Shown here in pieces: positions 28,759 through 35,341 of a stretch of DNA of 45,184 nt. The first letter of the stretch is position 1. Each line of letters starts with the position of its first letter. A program made the translations under genes and the position numbers. Source of the DNA: a virus; IMG/VR virus record IMGVR_UViG_3300021062_000026, positions 1 through 45,184 of that record; one strand, written 5' to 3'. Under the pieces are notes generated by a model. The model ran no database searches, was not told the origin of the DNA, and was given only the letters and a program-made list of their open reading frames with translations.

Positions 28759-30560
28759 ACATCACCGGCCTGATCGTCTTCCCCGACGGGCTCTCGCTCG
28801 CCTGTTCCCCGAAGGTGGAGCCGCGCAACAAGGGCTTCACCTGGGGCCGCTTTGGCTCGACGCTCGGTGTCCACGTCTACGCGAAGGGCGTCGGCTCGGA
28901 CCTGATCGTCGGCGTGCTCCGCGTCAACAACGGCGTGGTCAAGCGGGACGGGACGGGCTTCTGCGGGGAGGTCTACTACAACTCGATCCAGTTCGCGGCT
29001 CCTGCGGGCTGGGAGTGGGTGACGCTGCCGCAGGCCGGGGAGCAGAGCTTCTCGGGGACGTGGATCTGGGCGGGCAAGCCGGCGGAGGGGAGCCACTGGT
29101 TCCCGGCCCGGGCGATCCTGGAGCGTCCCTTCGCGCTCGTGCGGGCGGGCAAGAGCAAGGCGAAGGCGCAGGGCCTCTTGCGCTACGCGGGGGCGCGCAT
29201 CCCGGATCCGGTCAAAGGCTACGGCCCGGGCGCGTGCCGGCAGCCGAAGGTCGATCGCGCCATGTACGCGAGCGTCTGCGCCGAGCGGGCGACGAAGCTC
29301 TTGGGCGCTCAGTTCGGCGGCGCGCCGCTCAACCTCGGCTACGCGGCCGACATCCAAGGCCCCGCGATGGGCCCCTTCTGGCTCGACGGCGCTCCGCCCG
29401 CCTGGATGCACGGGGGCTTTGGGATCGACCCCAGCCACGGCTACGAGCAGGTGCCCGAGGCGCTTCTCTGCCACGCGATCCTGGCTCGCGCGAACATGGC
29501 TCGTCAGTTCTGCGCGGCCTACGACGCGGACACGGGCAGGCCGATCTCGCTCTACGACTGGACGGTGCGGCCCGACCGGCAACTGATGAAGGGCGAGCCG
29601 GGCCGGCAAGGCGAGACCGAGCTCGTCTGCTTCATGCAGGGCGGGTACGACGACTACCGCTACAAGCGGTTCAACTCGGGGACCTGCGCCTACGAGTCGA
29701 AGCTGCGCGAGTACCGGGGCCACGACGTGGCGCACGGCATCCGGCTGATGCGGCATCTGATCCCGCTCTGCCACACGGGCGAACAGTGGGCGATCGACGA
29801 CCTCGCGATGGCCTGCGAGGACTGGCGCTACCAGACCTGGAGCGACCGGCCGGACGAGAAGGCGGTCGAGAGCTACCCGGGCGAGTGGCTGCCGACGACG
29901 CTCGCGAAGTCGATGCACCTTGTCTCGAAGAACCCGCACAAGGGCGGCTGGCTCGACCGCAACTACGCCTGGATGTGCTACGGGGGTGCGGCCTGCCACA
30001 CCTACGGCGTCCCGGGCTGGCTGGAGTGGGGCAAGAAGATGCTCGCGCTCGGCCTGCTCGCGGCGGACAAGTGGGGCTTCACGATGCGCGAGAAGCGCGA
30101 CGAGCTGCCCTCCAACTGCACGGGGATCATCACCTTCCACGAGGGGCTGAACGCCGTGGGGATGTACGCGCTCGAACGAGCCTGCTACGGGCGGGCGCGG
30201 CCGGAGATGGGTGCGCTGCTGGAGCTCAAGGTTCGCTCGCTCTACGGGTACCTGCCTGCAAAGCCCTATCAGCCGGGCAACCCGGACACCGGCTGGGGGC
30301 CCCCGCACTGGATCGCGACGACGCGCGACGGCAAGGAGCTTGCCGAGTTGGAGGGCTACGGCCCGGGCGATCCGACGCACGTTCTCGCCGCGTGCTCGGC
30401 GGCGCACCGCGCCAATCCGAACGACGAGTTCCTCAGTCTCGCCCTCGAACACTGGAAGCCGCACGACACGCTCGAAGCGCGTCGCGCTTGGCTCGAAGAG
30501 AAAGAGGACCTCGCGTGGTGCGGGGACTACCTCCGCGACATTCAGGCGCTCCTTGGCTGA
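28755..30560 (+). CDS. 601-residue Trp/Tyr/His-rich protein of unknown function
   Basis: This large soluble protein has no signal peptide or membrane helix. The N-terminal part (about 1-200) looks beta-rich (GFTWGRFGSTLGVHVYAKGV, WIWAGKPAEGSHWFPARAIL). The remainder is helical with many aromatic and His residues (GPFWLDGAPPAWMHGGFGID, NYAWMCYGGAACHTYGVPGW, GIITFHEGLNAVGMY). That mix resembles alpha/alpha-toroid carbohydrate-active enzymes such as polysaccharide lyases, but no catalytic motif is certain and I do not recognise the family. It is the last gene of the rightward early operon, coupled by ATGA overlap to a zinc-finger-like gene and followed by a terminator. Confidence 0.8.
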   Translation: MNITGLIVFPDGLSLACSPKVEPRNKGFTWGRFGSTLGVHVYAKGVGSDLIVGVLRVNNGVVKRDGTGFCGEVYYNSIQFAAPAGWEWVTLPQAGEQSFSGTWIWAGKPAEGSHWFPARAILERPFALVRAGKSKAKAQGLLRYAGARIPDPVKGYGPGACRQPKVDRAMYASVCAERATKLLGAQFGGAPLNLGYAADIQGPAMGPFWLDGAPPAWMHGGFGIDPSHGYEQVPEALLCHAILARANMARQFCAAYDADTGRPISLYDWTVRPDRQLMKGEPGRQGETELVCFMQGGYDDYRYKRFNSGTCAYESKLREYRGHDVAHGIRLMRHLIPLCHTGEQWAIDDLAMACEDWRYQTWSDRPDEKAVESYPGEWLPTTLAKSMHLVSKNPHKGGWLDRNYAWMCYGGAACHTYGVPGWLEWGKKMLALGLLAADKWGFTMREKRDELPSNCTGIITFHEGLNAVGMYALERACYGRARPEMGALLELKVRSLYGYLPAKPYQPGNPDTGWGPPHWIATTRDGKELAELEGYGPGDPTHVLAACSAAHRANPNDEFLSLALEHWKPHDTLEARRAWLEEKEDLAWCGDYLRDIQALLG

Positions 30561-30618
30561 ACCCGAATCGGACGTGGCGTTACTCCTGAACGCTTAGTCC
30601 GTCGCGCGCGGCATGGTG

Positions 30619-30644
30619 CCCGGGGAGAGCCCGGGACGCCTTTT
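30619..30644 (+). terminator. Rho-independent terminator of the rightward early operon
   Basis: CCCGGG (30619-30624) and CCCGGG (30630-30635) pair around GAGAG. TTTT follows after five bases (30641-30644). It lies about 60 bases after the 601-residue gene. Confidence 0.6.
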
Positions 30645-30696
30645 CGAGATAGCTAGGCCATGAAACACCGCGCGCTTCTCTCACCCTGGAAACGAA

Positions 30697-30720
30697 GCGG
30701 GGCCCCTCTCGGAGCCCCGC
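30697..30720 (-). terminator. Terminator of the leftward tail-fibre-like gene
   Basis: GCGGGGC (30697-30703) pairs with GCCCCGC (30714-30720), a 7-bp perfect stem with a 10-nt loop. On the minus strand it is followed by TTCGTTTCC. It lies 20 bases after the fibre stop. Confidence 0.6.
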
Positions 30721-30739
30721 CCGCAGCGCCCGCTAGGGA

Positions 30740-31687
30740 CTAGAAGCCGGTCGACCAGACGCGGTAGGCGACCTTGACACGCAGGAGGCTGTCGCCGGTG
30801 ACGATCTCGCCCGCGCCGACGTTGTGCAGGACGAGCGCCTGGTTCTCGCAGCCGGTCTTCGCCACGATCGCCGTCGCCGCCCCGCCGTCCGGCACCGCGA
30901 ACGTCACGTAGTCCGCGTTCTGGGTGATGTAGCCGGTCATCTCGATGTCCTCGGACACCTTGACGCCGGAGCCGTCGGTGTAGCGGATGCCGAGGTTCGA
31001 GCCCCCGCCGTCCTCGGCGAATTGCGTGGTGCCGTAGTCGAGGAGGAGCACGGCGCCCTGGAACTCCAGCACCTTGCCGGCGCCCGGGGCGGCCACGAGC
31101 GTCTTGGGCGTCGCCCGCAGCGCCTTCACCTCGGCGGCGGTCAGCGCGACTTGCACGAACCGCGTAACGCCGTCGCTGGCGATCTGGACCGTCCCCGTGC
31201 CCTTGGGGGCGATGTTGAGGTCGATGTTGGTGTCGTCGCCCGTGGCCGAGAGCGTCGGCCCGTTGCCCGCTGCCGCGTTCGCGAGCGTGACCTCGTTGAC
31301 CGCCGACGCCGTCGCCGTGAGCTTCGCGAGCTCCAGGCCGTTGGTGTCGAGGATCGCCGTGCCGATCCGGGGCGAGGTCAGCGTCTTGTTCGTCAGCGTG
31401 TCGGTCGTCGCCTTGCCGACCAGGGTGTCCGTGGCGTCCGGCAGGGTCAGCGTGCGGTCCGCGGTCGGCTCGCACGAGATCGTCAGCTCGCTCGCGTCGT
31501 CCGTGGTGCCCTCCAGGACGATCGAGCCAGTGATCGTCGGGGAGGCGACGGTGACGGTCCCGCCCAGGGTGTAGGTGCCGGTGACGGTGCCCGACAGCAC
31601 CGGCGTGGTTAGGACGGGGCTGGTGAGGGCCCCGTGCGCGGACGCAGAGGCGTTGTGGTCGCGGATCAGGAAGGCTGCGAGAGCCAT
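30740..31687 (-). CDS. Tail/head fibre-like protein
   Basis: This 315-residue protein is rich in Thr, Gly, Ala and Val with a repetitive beta pattern: TSPVLTTPVLSGTVTGTYTL, then ATDTLVGKATTDTLTNKTLT, then DDTNIDLNIAPKGTGTVQI. The TLTNKTL and LNIAPKGTG phrases are typical of phage fibre or receptor-binding shafts. A more globular C-terminal part (about 190-315) may be the head or knob. It lies alone on the minus strand between the early and late rightward operons, with its own terminator and a leftward extended -10 near 31780. The role in adsorption or capsid decoration is inferred. Confidence 0.8.
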   Translation of the reverse strand: MALAAFLIRDHNASASAHGALTSPVLTTPVLSGTVTGTYTLGGTVTVASPTITGSIVLEGTTDDASELTISCEPTADRTLTLPDATDTLVGKATTDTLTNKTLTSPRIGTAILDTNGLELAKLTATASAVNEVTLANAAAGNGPTLSATGDDTNIDLNIAPKGTGTVQIASDGVTRFVQVALTAAEVKALRATPKTLVAAPGAGKVLEFQGAVLLLDYGTTQFAEDGGGSNLGIRYTDGSGVKVSEDIEMTGYITQNADYVTFAVPDGGAATAIVAKTGCENQALVLHNVGAGEIVTGDSLLRVKVAYRVWSTGF

Positions 31688-31779
31688 GAGGGAGAGCCTT
31701 TCGGGGGTTCTGCCGGCGCCTCCTGGCCGCTCGCTCGTGCTCGGCTACGACCCACGAGGGCTTGGGGCCCGGCGCGCTC

Positions 31780-31836
31780 ATCCTACCACATATGGGGCGC
31801 TAACGGGTTGACAACGGGACCCTAACTTCCTAGCTT
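31780..31836. promoter_or_regulatory. Divergent late control element 1
   Basis: Rightward: TTGACA (31808-31813), a 17-nt spacer ending CTTCC, and TAGCTT (31831-31836), with the expected start at about 31843, next to GTG 31844. Leftward: TGG then TAGGAT (31785-31780), an extended -10 towards the fibre gene. ACCACAT lies between them. The same parts in the same order occur at 39480-39535. Confidence 0.65.
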
Positions 31837-31843
31837 CTACAGC

Positions 31844-32098
31844 GTGACCGACGCCACCCCCTCGGCCGTCGAGCGCCCGCTCGCGACCGTGTCGGAGATC
31901 GCTGCCGCCGAGCGGCTCATCTCCCAGGACCAACCCCTCCCGGTCGATCTCTCGCGCGCGCTCCTGAAGGAGCTGCACCGGCTCAAGCGAGCCGCAGGCG
32001 AGGGAGGGAGCCTCTCGGGCCGGCTCTACCAGGAGGACGCCTCGGGCCCGTCCTGGACCCGGAACCTGGACGCCGAGGCGGAGAGTTACCCGAGGTGA
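31844..32098 (+). CDS. First late gene, small helical protein
   Basis: This 84-residue protein begins (GTG) TDATPSAVERPLATVSEIAA and is helical with a basic middle (SRALLKELHRLKRAAGEGGS). Its position before the terminase genes and the predicted DNA- or partner-binding helix fit a packaging accessory, but no family is recognised. The GTG is on the expected transcription start. The stop overlaps the next GTG. Confidence 0.65.
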   Translation: MTDATPSAVERPLATVSEIAAAERLISQDQPLPVDLSRALLKELHRLKRAAGEGGSLSGRLYQEDASGPSWTRNLDAEAESYPR

Positions 32099-32466
32099 CC
32101 GAGCCTCAAGAACAGGCCAGCGGACGCCCGCTCCCGCCTGTCGAGACGCGCTTCAAGCCGGGTCAGTCGGGCAACCCCGGCGGTCGCCCGCGCGGCGCCT
32201 CGGTCCTCGCCCCGCTGCTGCGCAAGCTCGCCGCCAATCCCAACGAGCACGGCGAGGGCGCCGAGGCCAATGCCGCCGCCGAGACCATCCTGGCTCTCCT
32301 GCGCCAAGGCAACGGCAAGGAGCTCACGGGCCTGTTGAAGATCCTGGACCGCACGGACGGCCCGGTGCCCAAGGACGTGAACCACGGCGTGCAGGAGGGC
32401 TGCACGGTCGAGATCCACGGGGTCAAGGTCACCAAGCCCCCGCCGATGCCGGAGGACGCGGGGTGA
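32095..32466 (+). CDS. Small terminase-like protein (DUF5681-type N-terminus)
   Basis: This 123-residue protein contains ETRFKPGQSGNPGGRPRGAS, the basic DUF5681 signature found at the start of many phage small-terminase-like and packaging proteins. A helical middle (HGEGAEANAAAETILALLRQ, LTGLLKILDRTDG) and a basic tail follow. It lies two genes before the large terminase, with overlapping starts and stops, and may recognise phage DNA and pass it to the large subunit. Assignment as the small subunit is from motif and position. Confidence 0.72.
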   Translation: MTEPQEQASGRPLPPVETRFKPGQSGNPGGRPRGASVLAPLLRKLAANPNEHGEGAEANAAAETILALLRQGNGKELTGLLKILDRTDGPVPKDVNHGVQEGCTVEIHGVKVTKPPPMPEDAG

Positions 32467-32699
32467 GCCGCCGCTGCGACTACTGCGGGGCGGTCAGCAC
32501 GGCGGGCCGGGACAAGTGCCCCAACTGCGGGGCGGCCTATCTCTGCGAGCCGACCCAGGCCCCCGCCGGGCCAATCAGCACCTACCTGGACTTCCTCGCG
32601 GCCACCGGCCCGGTGCAGTTCAGCGACACGTACAACGAGCTGGTCCGTCGCTCTCGCTCGCTCGCCGGGATCGTCTTCCCCGTCGGGGAGTCCGCGTGA
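32463..32699 (+). CDS. Zinc-ribbon protein between terminase genes
   Basis: This 78-residue protein opens RRCDYCGAVSTAGRDKCPNC, two CxxC pairs forming a zinc ribbon, and continues with a helical part (GPISTYLDFLAATGPVQFSD). It is coupled to both neighbours by GTGA overlaps. A packaging or regulatory partner role is likely but unproven. Confidence 0.7.
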   Translation: MSRRCDYCGAVSTAGRDKCPNCGAAYLCEPTQAPAGPISTYLDFLAATGPVQFSDTYNELVRRSRSLAGIVFPVGESA

Positions 32700-34201
32700 T
32701 CTCCGCCCCCGAGCGCCCGCGCCTGCGGGTCGAGCTGCGCGGCGCCCCGCTCCAGCTCATGGAGGCCCTCGCCGGCTACGAGGGGCCGCCCAAGATCCTC
32801 GAGTACCTGCTCGACGGCCCAGGCGGGACCGGCAAGTCCCGAGGCGTCGCGCACGTCCTCTTCTGGCTCGGCTACCAGTACCCGGGCATCCGCATCATCG
32901 TCGTGCGCAAGACGCGCGCGTCGCTCACGGAGAGCTTCTGCAAGACCTGGGAGCAGGACGTGGTCCCCGCCGGCCACGCGATGCTGAACGGGCCCCGCCG
33001 GCTCAACCGCCACAGCTACGACTTCGGCAACGGCTCCGAGCTGATCCTGGCAGGGCTGGACACCGACACCCGGCTCTACAGCACCGACTACGACGTCTGG
33101 TACGTCCAAGAGCTGATCGAGATCAGCCTGGACGAGCACGAGAAGGCCCGTCGAGCGCTGCGCAACTGGAACGGCGAGCGTCGTGGCACGCCCGGCGCGA
33201 TCCCCTTCCAGCTCCTCGTCGCGGACACCAACCCGCACGTCCCCTGGCACTGGGTCAACAAGCGCTACGCCCCGAACGGGCCCTACCCCCGCCTGGAGTC
33301 GAGGCACTGGGACAACCCGGCGCTCTACGACGCGGCGCGGGAGCGCTGGACCCCGGAGGGCGCGGCGTACATCGAGTCCCTCTCGAAGCTCACCGGCCCC
33401 CGCCGCGAGCGTCTCTACAAGGGCAAGTGGCACCAGGCCGAGGGCTTGGTGTGGTCGAGCTACGACCCGGCCGTCCACCTCGTGACCCGCTCCGAGGTCC
33501 CGGAGATCGGCTGGCACTTCGCCTCGCAGGACTGGGGCTTCACGGCTCCGGGCGTGCTCCAGATTTGGGGCGTCGCGAAGGGGACCGGTCACCTCTACCG
33601 CCTGCACGAGGTCTACCGCCGGGGCGAGAACGTCAACTGGTGGGCGGCGCGCGTGGGCGAGTACCACAAGCGCTACGACCTGCGCCGGGTGATCTGTGAC
33701 CCCGAGGACGCGGACGCGATCTCGATCTTCAACGAGCACCTGGGGACGCCTGCGGGCAACCACGAGCCGATGGCGCGCATCGCCCAGCCGGCGAACAACA
33801 AGCGCGCGAGCTCGGGCGTCGGGGACATCGGGGGCCTGGACCTCGTGCGGCAGTACCTCGCCGAGCGACGTCTCTTCCTGGTGCGCGACGCGAACGAGCA
33901 CGTCGATTTAGGCCGCCCCAGCGAGGGCATCCGCGGCCTCTCGGACCTCGGCCTGCCCGACCGCACCGAGCAGGAGGTCGAGGGCTACGTCTTCAAGAAG
34001 CGCTCATACGGCCAGCTCGCGGCGAAGTCGGGCGAGCGGGAGATCGACCTCACGGACGACTCCGTGCCCGACCACGGCTGCGACGCGCTGCGCTACGCGG
34101 TGATGTTCGCTCACAACCGCGACCTCTCCGACCCTCCCCCGCCCAAGCGGTTCCCCCCGAACTCCCGGGGCGCGCTGTACGGGCACGATCTCTCCGACTG
34201 A
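32696..34201 (+). CDS. terL: Terminase large subunit
   Basis: This 501-residue protein is the packaging motor: an ATPase that drives DNA into the prohead and a nuclease that cuts it. The N-terminal ATPase has Walker A GPGGTGKS (residues 41-48) and a Walker B-like stretch DYDVWYVQELIE (about 137-148). The C-terminal RNase H-like nuclease has an acidic residue in ASQDWGFT (about 278-285), CDPEDADAISIF in the middle and the final acid in DHGCDALRYAVM (about 458-469). The GTG at 32696 overlaps the zinc-ribbon stop. Domain order and length are normal for phage TerL. Confidence 0.93.
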   Translation: MISAPERPRLRVELRGAPLQLMEALAGYEGPPKILEYLLDGPGGTGKSRGVAHVLFWLGYQYPGIRIIVVRKTRASLTESFCKTWEQDVVPAGHAMLNGPRRLNRHSYDFGNGSELILAGLDTDTRLYSTDYDVWYVQELIEISLDEHEKARRALRNWNGERRGTPGAIPFQLLVADTNPHVPWHWVNKRYAPNGPYPRLESRHWDNPALYDAARERWTPEGAAYIESLSKLTGPRRERLYKGKWHQAEGLVWSSYDPAVHLVTRSEVPEIGWHFASQDWGFTAPGVLQIWGVAKGTGHLYRLHEVYRRGENVNWWAARVGEYHKRYDLRRVICDPEDADAISIFNEHLGTPAGNHEPMARIAQPANNKRASSGVGDIGGLDLVRQYLAERRLFLVRDANEHVDLGRPSEGIRGLSDLGLPDRTEQEVEGYVFKKRSYGQLAAKSGEREIDLTDDSVPDHGCDALRYAVMFAHNRDLSDPPPPKRFPPNSRGALYGHDLSD

Positions 34202-34209
34202 GGCGAACC

Positions 34210-34278
34210 ATGAAGAAGTGCAAAGGCAAGGGCTCGAAGCCGACGAAGCCGCGCGGGACCAAGGGCAGCGGGTATTGA
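34210..34278 (+). CDS. 22-residue basic micropeptide candidate
   Basis: ATG 34210 stands 8 nt after the terminase stop and opens MKKCKGKGSKPTKPRGTKGS plus two residues. The peptide is Lys/Gly-rich and could bind nucleic acid. A weak GAGGCG precedes it. Support is position and composition only. Confidence 0.4.
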   Translation: MKKCKGKGSKPTKPRGTKGSGY

Positions 34279-34282
34279 GTCC

Positions 34283-34492
34283 GTGGCCGTCCGCTCGCGC
34301 ACGGCGGTCCGCAAGGGCTGGAAGTGGCCGCGCGACTTCAAGTACGCGCACTACTTCGTGGGGACGCACGCGCTCTGCGGGCAGGCCACGATCCCCGACT
34401 CGAACTCGAAGCGGATCGAGACGGACGTGGTGCGCGCGGGCGACGACTGCCCCCGGTGTGCGCGGATCGTGACGAGGAAGGCCAAGCGATGA
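34283..34492 (+). CDS. Small Cys-containing basic protein
   Basis: This 69-residue protein starts at GTG 34283 (VAVRSRTAVRKGWKWPRDFK). It has HALCGQA and CPRCARIVTRKAKR, so a zinc site of Cys and His residues is possible. The end overlaps the next ATG by four bases. It resembles small phage proteins with an RxTxHxLC core and a CxxC end. Function unknown. Confidence 0.65.
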   Translation: MAVRSRTAVRKGWKWPRDFKYAHYFVGTHALCGQATIPDSNSKRIETDVVRAGDDCPRCARIVTRKAKR

Positions 34493-34836
34493 CCAAGCGC
34501 AAAGAGATCAGCTACGTCACGAGCGAGATCGGCTTCCCGCTCCCGGACGTCGGGGGCTTCCCGGCGCCGATCCTGTGCAGCACGCGACTCCCCGAGGATC
34601 ATCTGATGCTGCTCGGGTTCGATGGGAAGATCCAGCGCCTAGAAGGCCGGCCGCTGAAGCCGATTCCCTACCGCGTCGAGGTCTTCTCGGGGCGCAAGGG
34701 CCACTTCTGGCGCGTGCGCTACGGCAACGGCCAGAAGGCGATCACGAGCGAGAGCTACACGCGCAAGGCGGACGCCCGCAAGGTCGCCAAGCGCTTCGCC
34801 CAAGCGTGCGGGCTGCCGCTCAAGGAGATTGGGTGA
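34489..34836 (+). CDS. DUF1508/YegP-like protein
   Basis: This 115-residue protein has a C-terminal half matching the YegP/DUF1508 pattern: YRVEVFSGRKGHFWRVRYGN, then GQKAITSESYTRKADARKVA. A strand, a Trp-Arg strand, a NGQ turn, SExY and a basic helix are the family features. The N-terminal half (ISYVTSEIGFPLPDVGGFPA) is not recognised. The family is small and of unknown molecular role. It sits between terminase and portal. Confidence 0.68.
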   Translation: MTKRKEISYVTSEIGFPLPDVGGFPAPILCSTRLPEDHLMLLGFDGKIQRLEGRPLKPIPYRVEVFSGRKGHFWRVRYGNGQKAITSESYTRKADARKVAKRFAQACGLPLKEIG

Positions 34837-35093
34837 TCCAGCTTCAGTGCCCCTACTGCTTCTCCGTGCAGCAGAACGTGCTCGGCGTCCCGGCGCGCGA
34901 CGCAGCCGGCGCGAAAGCGTTCGCGGAGACGCCCCCGTTCTCGGCCGTCTTCCGGTACGCGGACTGGAAGTGCGAGGCGCACGACTGTGCCAAGCCGTTC
35001 GGGGCGCTCGTGACGCTACCCGAAGGCGCGACGTCCATGTGGACGTTCGACGAGCGCCGGCTCCCATTCGCACCCCTTCAGGAGATCGCGTGA
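34833..35093 (+). CDS. Small zinc-binding protein
   Basis: This 86-residue protein starts at GTG 34833 (GTGA overlap). It opens IQLQCPYCFSVQQNVLGVPA and later has WKCEAHDCAKPFGALVTLPE, giving two CxxC or CxxxxC pairs for one zinc. The remainder is short strands. Its role in the late region is unknown. Confidence 0.65.
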   Translation: MIQLQCPYCFSVQQNVLGVPARDAAGAKAFAETPPFSAVFRYADWKCEAHDCAKPFGALVTLPEGATSMWTFDERRLPFAPLQEIA

Positions 35094-35341
35094 GCGAGCT
35101 GGACGGCTGGCGCGAGGTCGCCGAGCGTTTCAACGCCTCTCGGATCGCCCACGGGTGGATCGACCGTGCCGACCCGACGCGCGAGCACGTCTTCTACTGG
35201 GACTGCCCGGAGTGCGGAAGCCGCACCGAGTACCAGCCCGGAGACCTTTTCAGCACGGCCGACACCTGCTGCGAGCGCGCTATCCGGAACTGCGAAGGCT
35301 ACCGGCGCGCATGGTCTGGGTCCGAGAAGGAGCCCTCCTAG
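35090..35341 (+). CDS. Small zinc-binding protein before the portal
   Basis: This 83-residue protein starts at GTG 35090 and overlaps the previous gene. It contains FYWDCPECGSRTEYQPGDLF and DTCCERAIRNCEGYRR, cysteines that could hold a zinc ion. It ends directly before the portal ATG. It is one of four small Cys-rich proteins around the packaging genes, which is unusual in number. Confidence 0.65.
   Translation: MSELDGWREVAERFNASRIAHGWIDRADPTREHVFYWDCPECGSRTEYQPGDLFSTADTCCERAIRNCEGYRRAWSGSEKEPS

Noticed and set aside
28281-30464. 727-codon antisense frame opposite the 601-residue protein
   Set aside because: Arg/Val/Leu-rich shadow without a start context; the plus-strand frame is coupled to its neighbour and protein-like.
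31687-31781. Alternative ATG at 31781 on the minus strand as a separate gene start
   Set aside because: Its frame becomes noncoding-like after about 40 codons, and the ATG overlaps the -10 hexamer proposed for the fibre gene.
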